Origin: Psychrobacillus lasiicapitis
GTDB taxonomy: Bacteria > Bacillota > Bacilli > Bacillales_A > Planococcaceae
NCBI RefSeq assembly: GCF_006861795.1
Contig: NZ_VDGH01000001.1
Location: 1 to 64,000, forward strand
DNA length: 64,000 nucleotides
Reading direction: 5' to 3'
Part shown: positions 59,592 through 64,000 of the stretch, piece by piece
How positions within the stretch are numbered: the first letter of the stretch is position 1
Layout: each line of letters starts with the position of its first letter
Program-made: the position numbers and the translations under genes
Notes under the pieces: generated by a model
Database searches by the model: none
Seen by the model: the letters and a program-made list of their open reading frames with translations, nothing else
Told to the model about the DNA's origin: nothing

Positions 59592-60599
59592 ATGATACAG
59601 GAAATAAAAAAAATCATAGAGCAATTATCGGAGCGAGAAGCAAGATCGCTGTTATTCCAACATTTTTTACAAATTCAATTGCTACAGAAAAAAAGCTATT
59701 CAGAAAGTGAATTTGCGGAAAACATGAAAAAAGAGTATCAGGAATTGCTACAGTATTCCTCCAAACAAAAACAACAGCCTTATCATACAATACATATCGT
59801 GTTTGGGGATTCGGCGGCAGGTAGCTTAAAAATAGCACTACCAAGTGAGGAGAAGGTAATTCGATTTTCCGACTTGTTTTCTATCGGTCCCGTGAACCAA
59901 CTACACACCGAAGAAGGACTTATACAAAGAAAAAAGTGGTTGTTCTTACATATTAATTTGGACGAAGAGACCACGCATACCTATATAGAAGAGATTGTAC
60001 AAACGCTATCAGAAATAAAGGCAATACCTGAGCACATACCAATTTATATATGGACAGCAAACAATGCCCATGAACAAACCGGCGCACGACTTGTCTTGCA
60101 AATCCTGAAAGAAAAGAAAAATGACATTCGGCTCCTTAACATTAGTACAGCTTATCAACATCTATGGCCAAACATCATACCAGTTCATACAGGGGAATTG
60201 GGACATGATAAATTAAATAGGATCTATAAAACCTACAAAAATGAACAGCCATTAACAGAACAACTTCGAAACAAACTTGCAGAAGAATGGGAAAAACTTT
60301 CGAAAACAACTGAAGTACTGCGTATTTGGGAGAACGACCAAATTAAAAGTGTGTCAGAAAATTACTTCGATACATTTATTATTGAACAATTGCGTTATTT
60401 GCATATTAAACAAATGAAGCTCGACTTTATGAAATCAGCTCGACTAATCGGGGAAGTACTTGGAAACACAGATCAATATGTTGGCGATGCTTTTTTCGAA
60501 TATCGAGTGCGTGAATTAATTTTACAAGGGATTTTTGATATAGAAGGCGTTCCAAAAGCGATGCGTTTTTATAGCGTGAAATTAAAAGGAGTTTTCTAA
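59592..60599 (+). CDS. DUF1835/DUF3658-type protein
   Basis: This 335-residue cytoplasmic protein has the DUF1835 start HIVFGDSAAGSLKIAL near residue 63 with FSDLFSIGPVNQLH, and a C-terminal DUF3658-like part (FFEYRVRELILQGIFDIEGV). A helical N-terminus (LSEREARSLLFQHFLQIQLL) precedes. Such proteins are common in bacilli with no known function. Confidence 0.75.
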   Translation: MIQEIKKIIEQLSEREARSLLFQHFLQIQLLQKKSYSESEFAENMKKEYQELLQYSSKQKQQPYHTIHIVFGDSAAGSLKIALPSEEKVIRFSDLFSIGPVNQLHTEEGLIQRKKWLFLHINLDEETTHTYIEEIVQTLSEIKAIPEHIPIYIWTANNAHEQTGARLVLQILKEKKNDIRLLNISTAYQHLWPNIIPVHTGELGHDKLNRIYKTYKNEQPLTEQLRNKLAEEWEKLSKTTEVLRIWENDQIKSVSENYFDTFIIEQLRYLHIKQMKLDFMKSARLIGEVLGNTDQYVGDAFFEYRVRELILQGIFDIEGVPKAMRFYSVKLKGVF

Positions 60600-60907
60600 T
60601 ACCATTAGAACAAGAAGTAATGGGTTTGTTAATAAGTGGCTTTGTAATTGTTATGGGAATTGTAATAATCACAACATTATTGCTATGGTATAAAAATAAA
60701 CATAAAAGTTATGTATACACTTGGATATTATTGCATCTATTACTTTTCTCAGTAGCCGTTTACTTTTTATTAGAGGCGATTTCCTTTAATAATAACCATC
60801 TAATGGCATCTGAAGAGATCTCACTTCGTATAGGGATTGCCGGCGTTATATGGGCTATAAGCATGCTATGTTTATTGATTGGGGTATATAAATTTTCGAA
60901 GAATTAA
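60599..60907 (+). CDS. Small membrane protein, possibly starting at ATA
   Basis: The frame encodes three membrane helices (GLLISGFVIVMGIVIITTLL; YTWILLHLLLFSVAVYFLL; IAGVIWAISMLCLLIGVY). ATG 60620 has no good ribosome site. AAAAGGAG at 60584-60591 sits 7 bases before an in-frame ATA at 60599, which overlaps the upstream stop by one base and would add seven residues (PLEQEV). Coordinates here use the ATA; the conservative start is 60620. Function unknown. Confidence 0.5.
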   Translation: MPLEQEVMGLLISGFVIVMGIVIITTLLLWYKNKHKSYVYTWILLHLLLFSVAVYFLLEAISFNNNHLMASEEISLRIGIAGVIWAISMLCLLIGVYKFSKN

Positions 60908-61011
60908 TTAAAAAGATGGAAACTAGTGAATATTAAATAGGAATATATAAAATGAATTGATTGCGTATCATTTATTGGTAGATTGATACGGAAATAAGAA
61001 AGGAGAACGGA

Positions 61012-61758
61012 ATGGACAATACACAGAAATTTGACGGAAAAGCTGTTGTTTATGCTAAAGCTAGACCTGGATATGCAAATGAGTTGGTTGGTCTGTTGTC
61101 GGATAGTGGTGTCGGAAAAGATTCGTTTGTTGCCGATATTGGCTCTGGCACAGGAATTTTTTCAAACGTTTTACTTGATCTTGGATGCCATGTATATGGA
61201 GTGGAGCCAAATGAGGATATGCGGAAAGAATCTGAAAAGAAATTGGCACAGTTTACGACGTTTCATCCTGTGAATGGAGCGGCTGAAAATACAACATTGC
61301 CCGATAAAAGCGTAGATTTTATCACAGTGGCGCAAGCATTTCATTGGTTTCATACAGAGAGATTCAAATTGGAATGTAAGCGAATCATCAAAGAGAACGG
61401 GAAGGTTATATTAATATGGAACTCCCGAATAATGGAAAGTCCAATGGTAAAAGAGAACGAGCAAATTTTTCGGAGATTTTGTCTAGATTTCAAAGGTTTC
61501 AGCGGAGGCATTGGATATATGGATGAAAGCATTCAAAATTTCTTTAACAACTTTACCGTATATCGTTTTCCAAATAATTTACCATTTGATAAATCAAAGT
61601 TTATCGAAAGAAATCTGTCTGCATCCTATTCATTAAAAGAAAATGATGCACAATATGAACTCTATCTAACAGAACTAAATAATTTGTTTGATAAATATGC
61701 TGTGGACGGTATGCTTCTTATGCCGAACGAAACAATCGTATATATTGGGGAGGTTTAA
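61012..61758 (+). CDS. Class I SAM-dependent methyltransferase
   Basis: This 248-residue protein has the Methyltransf_11 pattern: DGKAVVYAKARPGYANELVG, motif I VADIGSGTGIFSNVL, acidic VYGVEPNEDMR, and FITVAQAFHWFH with motif VILIWNSR. It is of the group that acts on small molecules, with unknown substrate. It lies in a short run with a second methyltransferase. Confidence 0.83.
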   Translation: MDNTQKFDGKAVVYAKARPGYANELVGLLSDSGVGKDSFVADIGSGTGIFSNVLLDLGCHVYGVEPNEDMRKESEKKLAQFTTFHPVNGAAENTTLPDKSVDFITVAQAFHWFHTERFKLECKRIIKENGKVILIWNSRIMESPMVKENEQIFRRFCLDFKGFSGGIGYMDESIQNFFNNFTVYRFPNNLPFDKSKFIERNLSASYSLKENDAQYELYLTELNNLFDKYAVDGMLLMPNETIVYIGEV

Positions 61759-61815
61759 GCTTCATTCCTCTTGCTATAACATATTTGATTTATCCTAGTA
61801 AAACTTGGAGGTAAA

Positions 61816-62529
61816 ATGGTGAATGATAAAGTAAAAGAAGCATACAATCAATTGGCAAATGATTATGAACATAATGTAGATACAAAAAGTCTATTTAACA
61901 CTGAATATGAGCGACCTGCAATGATGAAATTACTTCCAACAGACGTAAGAGATAAGCATGTTTTAGATGCTGGATGTGCAGCTGGCTGGTATACATCCCA
62001 ATTTGTTAACTTAGGTGCTGTTGTCACAGCAACTGATATTAGTCCTAAAATGGTAGAGGCCACAAAGAGGCGGATCGGCGAAAAAGCAGAAGTATTCTGT
62101 CTAGATTTAGAGAAAGAGTTACCTTTTGAAAATGAATCTTTTGATGTCATTGTGAGCTCTTTAGTTCTGCATTACATAAAGGATTGGAGCAATCCTTTTA
62201 GCGAGTTTCTTCGAATTTTAAAACCAAATGGGACATTATTATTTTCCGTACATCACCCATTTATGGATATAAAATTATCCGAGAATGGCGACTACTTTTC
62301 CACCGAATATATTGTCGATCAATGGAAAAGAGAAGGAAAACTGATCGATGTCCCATTTTATCGTCGCCCGCTACAAGAAATACTAAGCGAAACAATCAGT
62401 TATTTTTCTTTGGAGAAAATAGTAGAACCTCAACCGACGAAAGAATTTCAAGTGAAGGAACCGGAAAAATATGAAAAGTTAATGAGAAACCCGCATTTTT
62501 TCATTGTCAAAGCAGTAAAAGATAAATAA
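61816..62529 (+). CDS. Class I SAM-dependent methyltransferase
   Basis: This 237-residue protein has VLDAGCAAGWYTSQFVNLGA as motif I, VTATDISPKMVEATKRR, FDVIVSSLVLHYIKDW and PNGTLLFSVHHPFMDIKL. It resembles Methyltransf_25/11 small-molecule enzymes. TTGGAGG precedes the ATG. It is 57 bp after the other methyltransferase. Confidence 0.83.
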   Translation: MVNDKVKEAYNQLANDYEHNVDTKSLFNTEYERPAMMKLLPTDVRDKHVLDAGCAAGWYTSQFVNLGAVVTATDISPKMVEATKRRIGEKAEVFCLDLEKELPFENESFDVIVSSLVLHYIKDWSNPFSEFLRILKPNGTLLFSVHHPFMDIKLSENGDYFSTEYIVDQWKREGKLIDVPFYRRPLQEILSETISYFSLEKIVEPQPTKEFQVKEPEKYEKLMRNPHFFIVKAVKDK

Positions 62530-62559
62530 AAAAGAAATTCTTCTTTCAAATTGTAAGAT

Positions 62560-62952
62560 TTAAGGGGTTGAGATTATGTTCAAAAGTTCATTTGTTAATG
62601 CATTCTCTCCTAGTGCTTGTACTTCCAAATGATCAAGTAAAGGTCGTTCTATTTGCCAAACCAAGGAGAATTTATTATCCCCGTCATCCTTAATATCATA
62701 GCCAATAAGTTTTCTTTCACCCCATTGCCCGGTACCAGTTGGTATTAACCAGTACAAAACTGTTTCTGTGCTTTGTGCTTCAACATAGATTGTTATTTCC
62801 TTTGTCTCTTCTGGAACTCTTATCCAATTTTCTGTTATAGGAATATTGGTGTAGAATTTTTCAATTTTAGGAGAAGATTGGACATATTTCGAATTAGCAT
62901 CGATTGGCAAATTCAAGATTAAACCCAGTAGTAAGATTGTTTGTAATAGCAT
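62560..62952 (-). CDS. Small exported protein of unknown function
   Basis: This 130-residue protein starts with a hydrophobic signal-like segment (LLQTILLLGLILNLPI), then a beta-rich domain (ITIYVEAQSTETVLYWLIPT). GAGGTGG precedes the ATG. I do not recognise the family. Confidence 0.6.
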   Translation of the reverse strand: MLLQTILLLGLILNLPIDANSKYVQSSPKIEKFYTNIPITENWIRVPEETKEITIYVEAQSTETVLYWLIPTGTGQWGERKLIGYDIKDDGDNKFSLVWQIERPLLDHLEVQALGENALTNELLNIISTP

Positions 62953-63116
62953 TTATACCACCTCGCTACTAGTTTTTCCGAAGGTGGCTATATTATGAAT
63001 TTCCATAATAATAAGGATTGAAAAGAATAATCGCTGAAGAATACAAATCAATGGTATCTAAATTGGAATTAAGTATAAGAAAATAATGCTTGATATCAAA
63101 ATTTTGGAGGGTGTTT

Positions 63117-63854
63117 ATGAAATATTTCTATATGAATATCATTCTTCTCATTTGGATTGCAAGTGGATGTTCTAACGATGGAGCAGAGGAAGAATTAAAA
63201 AAAGAAATTGAACAGTTAAAACAGGAAAATGCAAGCTTATCAGTAGTTAAAGAGGAATTAGAGTTAGATTTGAAAATAGCTAACGCTGAATTATCTAGGA
63301 AAAATGATCAATTAACTAGCGAAATAACTTCCTTACAAATGGATTTGGAAATGCACAAAGAATTAATTAATCGTTATGTGAAAGTATTTGAATTTCCACT
63401 TTCGAATAATCGTACCATAGCTGATACTTTAAGCATCTTTTCACCCAATCAAGTAAAAACAGATAGCGAGATTGCGGGGCAAATTGTTTCAGAAACAAAA
63501 AAAGAGGACGTTAATGACACGACAGGTTATTTCATTAAATTTACTGGAGAATTTAAGGTGAGAGGCTCCATCATTCATGATACGGGTAGTGAAAATGAGT
63601 ATTCCTTTATAGTCAAAGAGAATTTAGAAACAATGCCACATACATTAGAGCAATTTGAAAAAGGGACAATCTACTTTGATATTGTAAATGATGAAGATTT
63701 AAGAAAAGCACTAGACAACAAATTAGACGAATTTCCTGAAGAGGACCAACTAGATATAGTTGCTGTTTTTAAGAATTATTCGTACAACGAAGTTCCTGAA
63801 ACGGACTTCCTACCGAGTCATGCTGAATTTGTAAGGGTAGTATCTGAGAATTGA
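63117..63854 (+). CDS. Lipoprotein with coiled coil
   Basis: This 245-residue protein has a lipoprotein signal with lipobox IASGC (Cys19), a coiled coil from about residues 25-85 (ELKKEIEQLKQENASLSVVK onward) and a C-terminal globular domain. ATG 63117 follows GGAGGGTG. Function unknown; it would be anchored on the outer face of the membrane. Confidence 0.65.
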   Translation: MKYFYMNIILLIWIASGCSNDGAEEELKKEIEQLKQENASLSVVKEELELDLKIANAELSRKNDQLTSEITSLQMDLEMHKELINRYVKVFEFPLSNNRTIADTLSIFSPNQVKTDSEIAGQIVSETKKEDVNDTTGYFIKFTGEFKVRGSIIHDTGSENEYSFIVKENLETMPHTLEQFEKGTIYFDIVNDEDLRKALDNKLDEFPEEDQLDIVAVFKNYSYNEVPETDFLPSHAEFVRVVSEN

Positions 63855-64000
63855 GTTTTGAAAAGTTTTTTTGTAAAAAACGAATGGTAAATTTACAGTA
63901 ATAAATGTAGAAAATAGGCTCACCACAAACTTGCAGACTTCTTATTTGAAGGATAATCAAATTGAAGGTGAATTAGAAAGACCACCAGCTATTTATTGTT

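Noticed and set aside
1-64000. CRISPR arrays, tRNA or rRNA genes, complete insertion sequences or prophage genes
   Set aside because: I read both strands for repeat-spacer patterns, cloverleaf sequences, transposase motifs and phage genes and found none that I can support.
63855-64000. Possible gene at the right edge of the window
   Set aside because: No start signal or recognisable frame is present in the last 145 bases.

Overview
The window is AT-rich DNA of a spore-forming Bacillales bacterium. The evidence is a spore photoproduct lyase, strong AGGAGG-type ribosome binding sites with many TTG and GTG starts, an LXG toxin locus, T-box and FMN riboswitches, and Fur, LexA, cre and MhqR-type sites. 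Gene content resembles the Lysinibacillus/Psychrobacillus/Sporosarcina side of the family, but the genus cannot be fixed from the sequence alone. All functions are assigned by reading motifs; no database search was run.

Layout. 1-6.1 kb: end of an acyl-CoA dehydrogenase, a metallophosphoesterase, a metallo-beta-lactamase-fold hydrolase, an ArsR-type regulator with its MFS exporter, and splB. 6.2-9.9 kb: an NAD salvage locus (Nudix/NrtR-like regulator, nicotinamidase, nicotinate phosphoribosyltransferase, NaMN adenylyltransferase) with the same 16-bp palindrome in front of the first two genes. 9.95-11.9 kb: a T-box leader and a class I lysyl-tRNA synthetase. 12.1-20.1 kb: an LXG toxin-immunity island with degenerate immunity copies and toxin scraps on both sides of a reverse-strand operon (membrane protein, TPR protein, TPR-AAA+ ATPase). 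20.2-20.4 kb: a cluster of hairpins that looks like a structured RNA or element remnant. 20.4-24.9 kb: a catabolic operon (MatC-like transporter, DUF6282 hydrolase, cupin, HpcH/HpaI aldolase) divergent from a Crp/Fnr regulator.

25-31 kb: a Fur-controlled IDEAL-domain protein, an M48 protease, guanine deaminase, a small protein, and a RelA/SpoT homologue with a decayed synthetase domain. 31.4-39.2 kb: a divergent catabolic locus with two regulators, an enolase paralogue lacking key residues and a glycerate 2-kinase on one strand, and an ornithine-cyclodeaminase-family enzyme with a polar amino acid ABC transporter on the other. 39.3-44.8 kb: a LysE exporter with MocR-type regulator, a methyltransferase, and a short riboflavin operon (ribE, stand-alone ribB, ribH) behind two tandem FMN riboswitches. 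45.1-48.9 kb: a quinone/catechol detoxification operon of three ring-cleaving dioxygenase/glyoxalase paralogues and a flavin reductase behind an MhqR-type operator. 49.1-56.3 kb: LysR and GntR regulators with a gamma-lyase, an amino acid ABC transporter and a UROD-like methyltransferase. 56.4-64 kb: small membrane proteins, a LexA-controlled Y-family polymerase, a DUF1835 protein, two methyltransferases and two exported proteins.

Most interesting items: the duplicated FMN riboswitch with its expression platform; the palindrome shared by the NAD salvage genes; the decayed LXG island around an AAA+/TPR/membrane operon; the enolase paralogue paired with glycerate kinase; and the hairpin cluster at 20.2-20.4 kb.
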